DNA from: Dactylorhiza incarnata | Lineage: Eukaryota; Streptophyta; Magnoliopsida; Asparagales; Orchidaceae | Direction: 5' to 3' | Assembly: GCA_033032865.1 (NCBI GenBank) | Contig: JAWHQI010000201.1 | Location: 3,597,501-3,661,500 of the forward strand | Length of the DNA stretch: 64,000 bases | Shown here: in pieces, positions 44,868 to 54,975 of the stretch | Position numbering within the stretch: the first letter of the stretch is position 1 | Layout of the letters: each line of letters begins with the position of its first letter | Notes under the pieces: model-generated | The model's database searches: none | Seen by the model: the letters and a program-made list of their open reading frames with translations, nothing else | Told to the model about the DNA's origin: nothing | Translations under genes and position numbers: made by a program

Positions 44868-45812
44868 GCCAGCTCCAGCAGATGTTTAGGGACGAATTTT
44901 TAGGATTAGAATTTCATTTTCTTGTATTATTTTCATGTTTCTAGTAGTTCTTATGCTCCTCCTTTATTTCTTATGATGGTAGCTATTTCAATTCAAAGCT
45001 TGTAATTTCTCTTGTAACCTCTTTTGCATTTCAATAAAATAGTTCTCTTTCTCCTTTCCTCTCTCTCTTTTATGATGTACTCTTTTATTTTTGTTAATTC
45101 CTCCATCTCCATGAGTAACTAAAATATTATTAGTACTCGATCGAGATGATCCAAGGAATGATATAAGTCATGAAAGAATTTATAGTTGCTTTTCTCTTTT
45201 CGAAAATGCTTAAGATTTACCCTTGATTTTAAGATAACGAGATTATATTTTCGATATATAATTCTTGTTCTTGTTTTCGTTCTTTAGTTATCCGAGAGGC
45301 TCGTAAGACGACTCGATCACTCACGGATAAAAAAAAAGTAGACTGCAATCCTCGAGAGAGGACGACGTTACCCTTCCGGATTGGAGTAAAAGCCAATAGC
45401 GGGATTCACTTCGATAGGGCGAGTTTTAGGGGTTTCAATTCTAGAACGAGAGTTCGATTGATAAACCTAAACTCAGTTGAGCGCATCCTCGAGAGAGGTG
45501 CGTTCATAATTCGGGAATCTCCACGGTCAAAGCTATTTTATTAAGAGAATGCACTTTTATTCTTTGTTCTTATTTTTATCTCCAAGGTGATTCAAAGATC
45601 GAGTGCTAATCATTCTTTTAATTCATATTTTAATTTTCCATTTGCAAAACCCACCTCAAGTTTTAATTGATAAAATAATAGAGACTTTCTTGAAGTAAGA
45701 GTACTCAACCGCCCCGAGTCTAATACGACCTTGGTTTTTATAACCTATACTACATTCGATACGGTACACTTGCCGTTGTCGTTTGCAAGCATAGTTTTGT
45801 GCATCAAGTTTT

Positions 45813-45830
45813 TGGCGCTGTTGCCGGGGA
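45813..45830 (+). promoter_or_regulatory. Primer-binding site of element E (tRNA-Asp type)
   Basis: TGGCGCTGTTGCCGGGGA follows the LTR end by six bases. This is the Athila-type site, with one change from TGGCGCCGTTGCCGGGGA. Confidence 0.9.
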
Positions 45831-46112
45831 CACAGTTGATATTTCGAAAAAAGAAAAATTTATTAATTTTATCGTTCTCTTTCTTCTCCCCCTTCTATTT
45901 AAATTTAAAAAAAATTAAAAAGCGTAATCTAAATTATCGAAAAGGACGCTTTGGGCTTGAATTCCCATCATAGCCTCTAGTACCTTGCAAACCCTTCACC
46001 GGGTAGATCTTGGGAAGTCCGGGACTAATTTAACCCGCTTTTTGAAAAAACTATATAATAAAAATATTTTTAAAATTCCAATTATTTAAGTGAAAGTTGT
46101 TTCCTTTTTATT
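45831..46112 (+). other. Leader of element E
   Basis: Non-coding. It includes CCCTTCACCGGGTAGATCTT and GGGAAGTCCGGGAC at 45992-46025, a module also found in the LTR of element F and at 1729-1789. Confidence 0.6.
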
Positions 46113-47510
46113 ATGAAATTAGTAGAAGCGGTCGTTAAAATTACTGTGCTTCGAAACCAAATTGAACTTTTACAAGCCGCTCGAAGGCGCCAGTTTAGTT
46201 GTTATTATTGTGGTGCGCCTCATCAAAGTGAGGAATGTTATTTACATTCATATTCTCAGAATAATTATTATGGAAATAATTATCCTCAATATTATGCAAA
46301 TACTTTTGATAATAATTATGATCATAATTTTTCATCTTTTTATGAAAATACTTTTTCAAAATTTGATGAAAATAATTCTTCTAATTTTAATGAGAATAAT
46401 TTTTCGGTTTCTAATAATTTTTCTTCTAGCTCCGAAGTTGATTATTCCTCGTGGCAAGCTCACCCGGATAGTTCCCGGAGCAACGAAGATAAATCTTTAG
46501 ATCCGAATTTTTGTTTTTCTTCTTGAACACCGCAATTTTCGTTCTCTACTTTTGGGGAAATTCCGCCAATTCATATAGATACCACCCCCCAAAATTTAGA
46601 GGAAAATATTTTTTCTAATTTTCACGAGAATAATTTTTCGGCCTCTAATAATTTGTCTTCTAGCCCCGAAGTAGATTATTCTTGGTGGCACGGTCACCCG
46701 GATAGTCTTCGGGGCGATGAAGATAAATCTTTAGATCCAAATTCTTGTTCTTCTTTTGCGGCGCAATTTTCGTACTCTAATTTTGGGGAATATCCGCTTT
46801 TTCAATTTGATACTCCTCCCCAGAATTTAGATGAGAATTTTCTTTCTTCTAGTGTCTTTTCCTCGTCTTCGGAAAATTTAGTTATGGAGGAACATGATTG
46901 CTCATGTACTCCCATAGTTTCTTTTGCCAATTATGAAGAAAAATTCTCTTACCAAGAAATTTTTAATGTTTTGGGCACCCTGGATGAACTAGAAGAAGAA
47001 CAAGTTTCTTCCCCTACTTCACCCGGATCTTCTTTTCTTTATCATGAATTTTCGCAAATCTCTTCTATTTTAATTCAACCAGAAATTCATGAAAATTTTG
47101 TGTCCAAAATTTTTATTCCGCTTGGTAATACACTAGATTTCTCTAATGAAAATTTAATTTTAGAAAAGGAACAACCGGAGCTCACTCTTATATTTTCGCA
47201 AACGCCTCCTCCTTGCGAAAAATTTTCTGACTCATTTATTAGTGATTCTCTTTATTCTAATAATTTTCAGGTTAAGGATGAGTCGTTGCCACCCCAAATA
47301 ATCAATGATCCATATGCCGCTCATCTTTATTTTTCCAAATCACCTCAGGTATGTATAGGTGATTTGGATTTATATATTCAAATTCATGGACAAGAGGAGA
47401 ATCACAAGATAAACGGAGGAGTAGCCGTGCGACTGACGCCGACACATTCACCTACGCGTGAATTAGGGGAGTTGCCTGTTCACTTCTCTTTCTATTTTCC
47501 TTTTTCCTAA
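46113..47510 (+). pseudogene. gag-like: Gag-like ORF of Athila-like element E
   Basis: One frame of 465 positions is broken by a single TGA at 46524-46526. The N-terminus has a basic helix (LQAARRRQF) followed by a zinc knuckle CYYCGAPHQSEEC (C30-x2-C33-x3-H37-x4-C42), the Athila gag spacing. The rest is rich in Asn, Phe, Ser and acidic residues (NNFS, EVDYS, EDKSLDPN). A 234-bp (78-codon) segment is tandemly duplicated: EVDYS is encoded at 46434 and 46668. No protease, RT or integrase follows. It is likely the C-terminal, RNA-binding part of gag; the capsid domain is missing. Start uncertain. Confidence 0.7.
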
Positions 47511-48712
47511 CACTAACCGTCTAGCTTAAAGACGGGAAAAAGAAAGCGCTCTTGGGAGGCACCCCTTGCTTATCTTTAATTTTCATGCATTTTTCTTTTA
47601 AAAGTTTATTTTTCAAATGTTCTTCATACTTAGTTTTAAACATTGGGGACAATGTTTAATTTTAAGTATGGGGGTGTAGCTTCGCATTCATTGTATTTTT
47701 ATTTGAAAAAAAAATTAATAATAATAAATACGCATAGCCTTGTTGTTTTTAATGTTCTAGAAATTTAGTTTGAGGTTCGATTATAAGTATTCCTACATTT
47801 TTAATTTAGCTAATATTTTATTTTATTAGAATTTGTTAAATCTAAATTTGAAGTAATTTAGTTTTAAGAAACACTTTATGTTTTTAATTCGATTAGAGAG
47901 TTAATTTAGCACTACTTCTCTGTTTAATTTTAAATAGCTTCACTTTGTGGTAAATTGGCTAAACATCTCCAGATTTTTATTATATTCGCTTCTAACCTTA
48001 AGATCTTAGGAAATTTCATTCCACTAAAAAGTTGCTCTCAAAATAGTTTAATTTATAAACTAGAAGTTTTTCTTTACCCTTGGTAAATATTTGTATCTTT
48101 TTCTTTTCCCCTATTGTTAGATCATATGTCATGGGAATAGGGAGATGTTAGTTCTTTATTCTCTGGTAAACATATGCAACCAAAAAATAAAAATGAAGAG
48201 AGAAAAAAAGTGTATATGTCGTGGAAATGATATGATAATAGTCTATCATTCTCTGGTATTACATATACTAAAAAAATGAAAAAAAGGGGTTGAAGGATAA
48301 AATTCATCACCCCAATCAAAAACCTCTTCATATCCTTTGTCTTCATTTGCCATTTCATTCAGACCCATCCCTAGCCAATTTTATTGTTTCTAGTCCTGAA
48401 CTAAATTATTAAGAGAGCAATATTTTGGTAGGTGTCTTTTCCTTAAGATTCTTTTATGTTAGAGTGTTTATAATTTCAATCTATTCTTGTTTGAAAATTT
48501 CTATAATTTTGCTTGCTAAATAGTTATCTTGAGAAGTAGTTAGCTAAACAAATTTCTCTTTTTAAATTAACAACATAACTTATGACTTAATTCTTGAATT
48601 TCTAGAATTTACTTTTAAGTTACTCTTGGTTTAATGAAATTTTAGTCAATTAGAAATAATATCGATATCTTGTAATTCTTTCCTCACTCTTTTGCTCTGG
48701 AATAGCAAAAGC
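47511..48712 (+). other. 3' non-coding region of element E
   Basis: AT-rich, with no ORF. AAGTATGGGGGTG at about 47664-47676 resembles the purine tract that marks the 3' region of Athila elements. At 48120-48290 two diverged copies of a roughly 100-bp unit (ATGTC(A/G)TGG ... TATTCTCTGGT) lie in tandem. GCAAAAGC before 48713 is a weak polypurine tract. Confidence 0.55.
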
Positions 48713-50302
48713 TCAAGGGTACTTTTTGTACTCATCTTTTAATATAATTTTAATGTAATTTTAATATGAATTTATTTAATTTATATGTATTTTCTTATTT
48801 AATATGTTCCCTTTTAATTTTATAAACTAACTTAAGTCTTTTCTGTATTTTTCAGGATTTCTGGGCATTTTGAGCAGATTTGTCAAGTACACGCCCAAGG
48901 TCATGGGCGTGACCAGGGGCGTGATAGCCTAAGATGTGTTCCAGACCTGTTGCCGCCACTTCGGGCCCATTCTGTGAAGAATCATCAAGTACACGCCCCA
49001 GGTCACGGGCGTAACCAAGGGCGTGACCCAGTGTCACGGTCGCGACTCGCCACAGCATCCAGAGCATGCCTGCCACGTCATTTAAAGTTACACGCCCCAG
49101 GTCACGGGCGTGACCAAGGGCGTGACTTCCAACCACGGGAGCGACTCGCCCCGCGCTTCTTCCCGCCAGAGTTTCCCGCCAGCAGCACTATTTCAACATT
49201 ACACGCCCCAGGTCACGGGCGTGACCTAGGGCGTGACACGGCCGAAACGCTCGCAATTACTCCAGAAGGCGCCCTCTCCGCTGCTGCTTCGATCACGCCC
49301 CTTACACGCCCTTGTTCACGGGCATGACCAAGGGCGTGTAACCTCATTTTTTCAGCTATATAAAGTCAGCTCCAGCAGATGTTTAGGGACGAATTTTTAG
49401 GATTAGAATTTCATTTTCTTTTATTATTTTCATGTTTCTAGTAGTTCTTATGCTCCTGCTTTATTTCTTATGATGGTAGCTATTTCAATTTAAAGCTTGT
49501 AGTTTCTCTTGTAACCTCTTTTGCATTTCAATAAAATAGTTCTCTTTCTCCTTTCCTCTCTCTCTTTTATGATGTACTCTTTTATTTTCGTTAATTCCTC
49601 CATCTACATGAGTAACTAAAATATTATTAGTACTCGATCGAGATAATCCAAGGAATGATATAAGTCATGAAAGAATTTATAGTTGCTTTTCTCTTTTCGA
49701 AAATGCTTAAGATTTACCCTTGATTTTAAGATAACGAGATTATATTTTCGATATATAATTCTTGTTCTTGTTTTCGTTCTTTAGTTAGCCGAGAGGCTCG
49801 TAAGACGAATCGATCACTCAAGGATAAAAAAAGAGTAGAATGCAATCCTCGAGAGAGGACGACGTTACCCTTCCGGATTGGAGTAAAAGCCAATAGCGGG
49901 ATTCACTTCGATAAGGCGAGTTTTAGGGGTTTCGATTCTAGAACGAGAGTTCGATTGATCAACCTAAACTCAGTTGAGCGCATCCTTGAGAGAGGTGCGT
50001 TCATAATTCGGGAATCTCCTTGGTCAAAGCTATTTTATTAAGAGAATGCACTTTTATTCTTTGTTCTTATTTTTATCTCCAAGGTGATTCAAAGATCGAG
50101 TGCTAATCATTCTTTTAATTCTTATTTTAATTTTCCATTTGCAAAACCCACCTCAAGTTTTAATTGATAAAATAATAGAGACTTTCTTGAAGTAAGAGTA
50201 CTCAACCGCCCCGAGTCTAATACGACCTTGGTTTTTATAACCTATACTATATTCGAACGGTACGCTTGCCGTTGTCGTTTGCAAGCATAGTTGTGCGCAT
50301 CA
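48713..50302 (+). repeat. 3' LTR of element E, 1590 bp
   Basis: It matches the rejoined 5' LTR over its length. The first bases TCAAGGGTAC differ from TGATGAGTAC of the left copy, so the terminal dinucleotide is changed. It ends GCGCATCA. Confidence 0.92.
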
Positions 50303-50307
50303 GTCGA
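50303..50307. repeat. Target-site duplication GTCGA, right copy (element E)
   Basis: GTCGA joins directly to GATACCAGTATGAG, which continues the 3' LTR of element B. Confidence 0.9.
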
Positions 50308-51453
50308 GATACCAGTATGAGAGGCAGAAGCAAGAATAACTGAAGATCTATCAAAGCGTAAGGGTTCGACAAAGTCCTATCGTCGAGATATTGTCCATGA
50401 CATCGTAACGATGGAAATATCGTCGAGACAGATTCAAATGTTGCGGACGCACTGTCAGCATTTAATGTCGCCGCCTGATTGTCCAATCAGTGCGTGCTCT
50501 TATGGAATGGGAATCTGACATTAAAGGACATTACATGTTACCGTTATGCGGCTCATCTGTCCTATAAAAGGGAACAGTGATGCCCTAGAAAAGAAGTCTT
50601 CAAAGAAAAGAAAAGAATGAGAAATTATCACGCCGCTACACTTCAATAGAACAGTATTCTCGGCGGAGAAGAAGAAGATCAAGTAGAGAGCAAGCATCAA
50701 GTTCTCTCTGAAGAATCAGTCATCATCATCGACTGAAAAGTAGCCGATCAACACCAAGCAAAAGAAGTGAAGGCTGAAGAAGATCCAGTGCTGAATCTTC
50801 AGATCAAAAAGCATCTTTTTCAACCTTAAGAAGCCGATCTTCAACAGGCTAAAGTTGCCAATCTTCATCCAGCAGAAGTAACAGTCTTATTACTGTAATC
50901 TCTTATGAAAACTTGCGGGCCTATTTGTCTAGCTTGAGGGCTGGAGAGCTGTGAGACTTGAGGGCCAGGGCAGTGGAATTGCGAGTCTGACACAATCTAG
51001 CTTGCGGGCTGGAGAGCAGTGAGGCTTGAGGACTAGGGCAGTGGACTTGCGGGTCTGATCTTGTCGAGCTTGAGGGCTCGAGCGTAGTAGGGGCTTGTGG
51101 GCCTAGGCTATAGGCACAGGACTTGCTGGTCTGTGTTTTGTAGGGCTTGAGGGCCTGAGTGTCGAGCTTGCGGGCTCGGGGGTAGTAGGGGCTTGCGGGA
51201 CTAGGCTGTTGGACTTGCGGGTTTGAGGTGTAAGGCTTGAGGGCCTGAAGATTTGGCGGCGTTTGCCGAGCCTAGCACACTCTAGATAGGCGCAGAGGGA
51301 AATAGGACTACTCAAGACATCCTGTCTTGAGGAACCTCTATACATCGTTGTGTGCTTTTCTGTGTTGTGCTTTCTATTTTATAGATCTATTAACCAGAAA
51401 TAAAGAACACCTAAAAGGGGATAATATAATTTGAAAAACCTATTCACCCCCCA

Positions 51454-51481
51454 CCCCCCCCCCCCCCCCCCCCCCCCCCCC
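51454..51481 (+). repeat. Homopolymer C run, 28 bases
   Basis: It lies about 35 bp before the 3' LTR end of element B, the same position as G runs in the minus-strand elements A and G. The true length may be uncertain. Confidence 0.85.
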
Positions 51482-51514
51482 TCTATGTGATAAGTTGACA
51501 CCCAATAAACAACA

Positions 51515-51519
51515 TGATC
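51515..51519. repeat. Target-site duplication TGATC, right copy (element B)
   Basis: It matches 25559-25563, and gag of element C resumes beyond it. Confidence 0.9.
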
Positions 51520-51759
51520 AAACAACTTTTATGAGATAGCCCGCTTGAGAGTAAACTCTGCTTTAGCATTAATTCTCCTCCAAGCTCTCACCAGATGAGC
51601 ATTTTCACCAGCAGCAACAACTTCTTGAGTTTCTTCTCCACCAACAACCTCCTAGAGGTCCTCGCCCAAAAGATAGCTCTCCATGCAAGACTTCCACTTC
51701 TTAAAGTTAGTCTGCGTCAGGAGCTCAATACCAAGACCTCCTGCTATTCCTCCTTCCAT
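51520..51759 (-). pseudogene. gag: Copia gag N-terminus of element C
   Basis: The minus strand begins MEGGIAGGLGIELLTQTNFK (ATG at 51757-51759), then KKWKSCMESYLLGEDL, a TAG, EVV-rich text and AWRRINAKAEFTLKRAIS. It reaches the B insertion at KLFDH and continues at 25563 with IVGCRSATEIW. The FKKWKSCMESYLLGEDLW-EVV pattern is the conserved N-terminal part of copia capsid proteins. Confidence 0.85.
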
Positions 51760-51837
51760 TGCTATACCACTGATAACTATGCTTCTAGAATTCCAAGACA
51801 GATAATTGCGGCTTAATCACTGCTCAAACCTCCGTCC

Positions 51838-51849
51838 CCTCTGATACCA
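51838..51849 (-). promoter_or_regulatory. Primer-binding site of element C
   Basis: The minus strand reads TGGTATCAGAGG directly after the 5' LTR terminus AACA, an initiator tRNA-Met-type site. Confidence 0.9.
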
Positions 51850-52994
51850 TGTTAAAATTTTCTAATAAGCAAAAAACGAGAACAAGGTCGCAGGAACACT
51901 CTCAACCATACCATCACCAGAAACAAGAAACAATGAAGGAACATGAGAAATCTTGTATCAACTATCTTTTGTACATTTCGAGACATACATTGCGAGACAT
52001 GATTTATCAGTACACATAATGATGAGGAGAGAAGAAAACCAACTACAAGAAGCTGGCGGTTTACAAGATGAACCCGCCAAACCGCCCGGATAACAAAGGT
52101 TGTCCGCGCAAGCCACCAAATCGCCAAACTGCAACTCAACACGCGGACTACCCGTTATTCCAATGCTCACTTTGTTCGCCCAAGCATGGCCGCCTGACCG
52201 CAGTCACTTGGTCGCTCCTAACCGCGAACAAGCTGCTAAGCTGAATAGAAGTAACAGAACGACAAAGGCAAACCGCCTAATCACAATGGTTTGAACTTTA
52301 TTGAAAGCTGGAACTGAACTGAAGAGAACATGCCTTGTCGCTAACCGCGACCTCCGGATGCTACCCGCCACAGCCTACTACTGGCTTATCCAATGCGGTC
52401 TCTCCTGATCAAATTAGAACCACAAGAAAGTCGCACAACCTTCGAACACAGCAGAGGTAAGCCTCAAACCGTGAGAACAAAAAATTCTATCTGCACCACA
52501 AACTCGCGAGCTCTCACTTACTGTTCACGTATCTGTATGGCGAGCCAGGGGGTCCTATTTATAGTATAGGTGAGGAGAGTGGTCACCGCCTACGCGATGG
52601 GATAACCGCCTATATCAGTAGCGAGTAGCAAACAACACGCGCGGCTTGCTGAGATAACCCTACAGAATAGTTCACCGACTTAAGAACAAGCCGAACGGAC
52701 TACTTGCAAAACTCCAGCAATACCAGCAGACACCTGCCATCCCGCGTGCAAAAAACCGGCTAGAGAACTAACACTTATTTGTAACCGCGAATACTAACCG
52801 CCTGGTTACAAATAGATAGCTGACCCCAGGTGGTTTGAGAACCAAGGCCACCTGCCACTGGCTAACCGCCAGACAAATGCAAGAAGACAACCCGCGCGGT
52901 CTTCATACCAGACCGCCTGACCTTCGCGGTTTACCAGACCACCAGGTCTGATGCCCAGATCGCCCGGTCTCCACTTACACTTCAAAATTCAACA
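51850..52994 (-). repeat. 5' LTR of element C, 1145 bp
   Basis: Plus strand TGTTAAAATTTTCTAATAAG to AAATTCAACA. A minus-strand TATA box (CTATAAATAGG) lies near 52554-52564. Small open frames on either strand are shared with the other LTR and show no protein family. Confidence 0.95.
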
Positions 52995-52999
52995 TAAGT
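52995..52999. repeat. Target-site duplication TAAGT, right copy (element C)
   Basis: It matches 20580-20584 exactly. Confidence 0.9.
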
Positions 53000-54975
53000 G
53001 CGGTAAGAGAATGCTGCTAAATAAATTGCAAAATTGAAGTACTGAAATAATGTACTAGAACAAATTGCAGTAAATAAATGCTGAACTGAATTGCTGGAAT
53101 GAAGTGCTGAAAGAAATTGGACTAGTTCTGAACTGGAATAAAAAAAAATACTGAAGGAAATTGCGAAATCTGAAATAAAGAAAATAAGTAAGTTAGTAGT
53201 CCTTCAGTTCCTTCTACATCACATGAGGCAAGTTCAGTTCTCCTCTCTGTTCCAAGGGGGCTTCTCCATTCCAAGGAGGCAACTCCGTTTATAGGAGGCT
53301 TCTCCATTCCAAGGAGGTAAGTTCACAATTCTGTGACGAGTTCTTAGTATTTTATTGTGTTAGGGTCCGTTAGTTTAATTGTATACGATTATTAGTTTTA
53401 GTTGCCTCGTTTTGGGAGAACCTTCATATTACAAGATTTTGATCAAGGCTTATCATAATACCAAGCCACTTTATTATAAACGCCCGATTTAATCATTGAG
53501 ACTCCAAATTTCCGTAAGAGGTTTAACACAAGCTCTTTTAACTTCAATTGTTTGCACCAGGGCGAATCATGTTCTTGTATTACAGCCGATACAAATTCTT
53601 CCGATTTAAACCACTTTTGTTCAACAAATACCAAAGAGAGTCGAAAATTTAAGAAACTTGAACCAGAGGTTGTATTTGCCCTAAAAGAATCCCCATAATT
53701 CCTCAAAACATTTTAAGCCTATTTTGGTCGCTGATAAATTATTCACCTCAAATAAACCCTTATATTAAAATACCAAGAATACTTTTGCTAATCTAAAAAA
53801 ATGCCAAATTTTGAATGAGGGTTTATACTAAAACATGGAGGCTTCCATAATGTTATCAGACTTATTTCACCAAGTAGGAGCTCTCTGGAATATTTAAAAT
53901 AATGAAAAGACCACCAATTAACTTCTCCAAAATAGATAACCTTTCAATAAATCACAAAACTTTTTCATTAGGTAAACAACAGATCCACTGTCATCTAGAG
54001 ATTTTTCTCAGATTTTTATAACAATGTTAAAAGCCTCTGATATTTTTAAACCAGTAATTTCTACCTCATTTAAATTTGTAAAAATATCAGGAATGCTTAA
54101 TAAAATCTGATTATTTTTCAAGGGCTATGTCATCCGCTAGTAATCACCATATAAAAAATTACAGCTGTTTTAATCGAGCAGATATTCCCCTGGAATTTAT
54201 ATAATGAAGGGAATTATATTCATTAAATCACCAAAATGCCACATAATTATAAAAAAATCTCAAATAATTACAGAGGGTAACTTAAGCCATGGTCATCACC
54301 TCAAATTTTCAAGTATTTTTTTCTTAGAATTATGAGTCTCTGTTAATTCAAAAACCTCAAATATCACTGTATTTTAATTATTAAAAATACTAAATTATGA
54401 CATAATCTCAAAAAATTTCTAGAGATGCCCCTCACTAACATGCACAACTTTTATGTTCAATGTTCTTGCATTTGGGCTTCCTATAAGGCCCAGAAAAATA
54501 AAACTCCATAACAAATAAAAATTATCAAATATAAAATCTCAAAACATTTTTTCCCTGTAAGCACCGCACCACCCTTGCGTGCTGTTATCGCTGGTGGCTG
54601 GCCACCGATCGGCCATGGCTCCGGCCCGGGCCGACCATAATGGGCCTGGCGCTCCCTTCGGCGCTGGTCCAGTGTCCTGTCGCCGCCGGCCACCGCTGGA
54701 GCTATATATATATATTTAAAAAAATGAGCGGGTTGACGACGACGCTCCAACTCCAGAGTTTGCATACGACACGCCCGAAAGATAGGGAGGAAGTAGAGTA
54801 GAAGGTCCCACCTCTGTTGAGGTACTTCTGGAGCCCCTGGTAAAGATGCTATTAAAGGTGGTGGAGCTCTGGTTCCTCTCTCCGGCGAGCTGGGCTTCGA
54901 CAGAGGGTGGCAGTGGGTGTTTTTTTGCTTCAGGCAGTGAGGTGAGTTAATCTGGAGGAGGAGGGGTCTTTCTAT
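53000..54975 (-). other. No gene; decayed LTR-like sequence
   Basis: An AT-rich stretch (53340-54470) is followed by a GC-rich one (54560-54930) in which the minus strand reads GGTGGCCGGCGG and GGAGCTCTGGTTCC-like text, resembling the GGCGGTGGTGGCCGG part of the element F LTR. I infer the U3 side of the minus-strand long LTR whose other part is 19561-20584. The 192-codon minus frame at 54481-55059 crosses into the F LTR and is not a gene. Confidence 0.4.

Larger units (their letters stand above)
44309..45806 (+). repeat. 5' LTR of element E, remainder
   Basis: It resumes after the TTTCC target-site copy and matches 48812-50302 to the end GTGCATCA. It contains GGGCGTGAC repeats, TATATAAAG at about 44859-44867 and a poly(A)-signal-like AATAAAA at 45034. 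Confidence 0.93.
32814..50302 (+). mobile_element. Athila-like gag-only element E, plus strand
   Basis: Own sequence is 32814-32911 plus 44314-50302, about 6.1 kb. LTRs are 1591 bp (after removing element D) and 1590 bp. The internal part is only 2.9 kb, with a tRNA-Asp-type PBS, one long broken gag-like frame and no protease, RT, RNase H or integrase. It is inserted in the 3' LTR of element B, with GTCGA on both sides. The left LTR begins TGATGAG and both end CATCA. This is a LARD-like non-autonomous derivative of an Athila-type Ty3/gypsy element. Confidence 0.92.
25564..51514 (+). mobile_element. Copia element B, SIRE-like, pol-less, plus strand
   Basis: Own sequence is 25564-32813 plus 50308-51514, about 8.46 kb. 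It has a 1.9-kb 5' LTR, an initiator-Met PBS, gag ending WVPKGY-stop, no pol at all, an internal TATA box, ORF3, a polypurine tract and a 3' LTR that is split by element E. The TGATC duplication is perfect. Gag and ORF3 match those of element D, so B is a deletion relative of a SIRE-like family and must have used pol supplied by another copy, unless pol was lost after insertion. Confidence 0.93.
50303..51514 (+). repeat. 3' LTR of element B, second part
   Basis: It matches 26280-27461, including TATAAAAGG at 50573 and the CTTGCGGGCC repeats. It ends AATAAACAACA. A run of 28 C (51454-51481, after CCCCCCA) replaces the short CGCCCCTC of the 5' copy. Confidence 0.95.
20585..52994 (-). mobile_element. 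Copia element C (outermost of a four-level nest), minus strand
   Basis: Own sequence is 20585-25563 plus 51520-52994, about 6.45 kb; the rest is nested insertion B/E/D. LTRs of 1146 and 1145 bp, a perfect TAAGT duplication, PBS next to the right LTR and polypurine tract next to the left LTR give a complete structure. Gag is split at codon GATCA by element B, and the reading frame LFDH|IVGCRSATEIW continues across the join. Pol has several frameshifts and changed catalytic residues. It must be the oldest of the nest. Confidence 0.95.

Noticed and set aside
46162..46500. Ile-rich membrane-like frame inside the E gag region
   Set aside because: It is an out-of-frame reading of the AAT-rich gag-like ORF; the zinc-knuckle frame is the real one.
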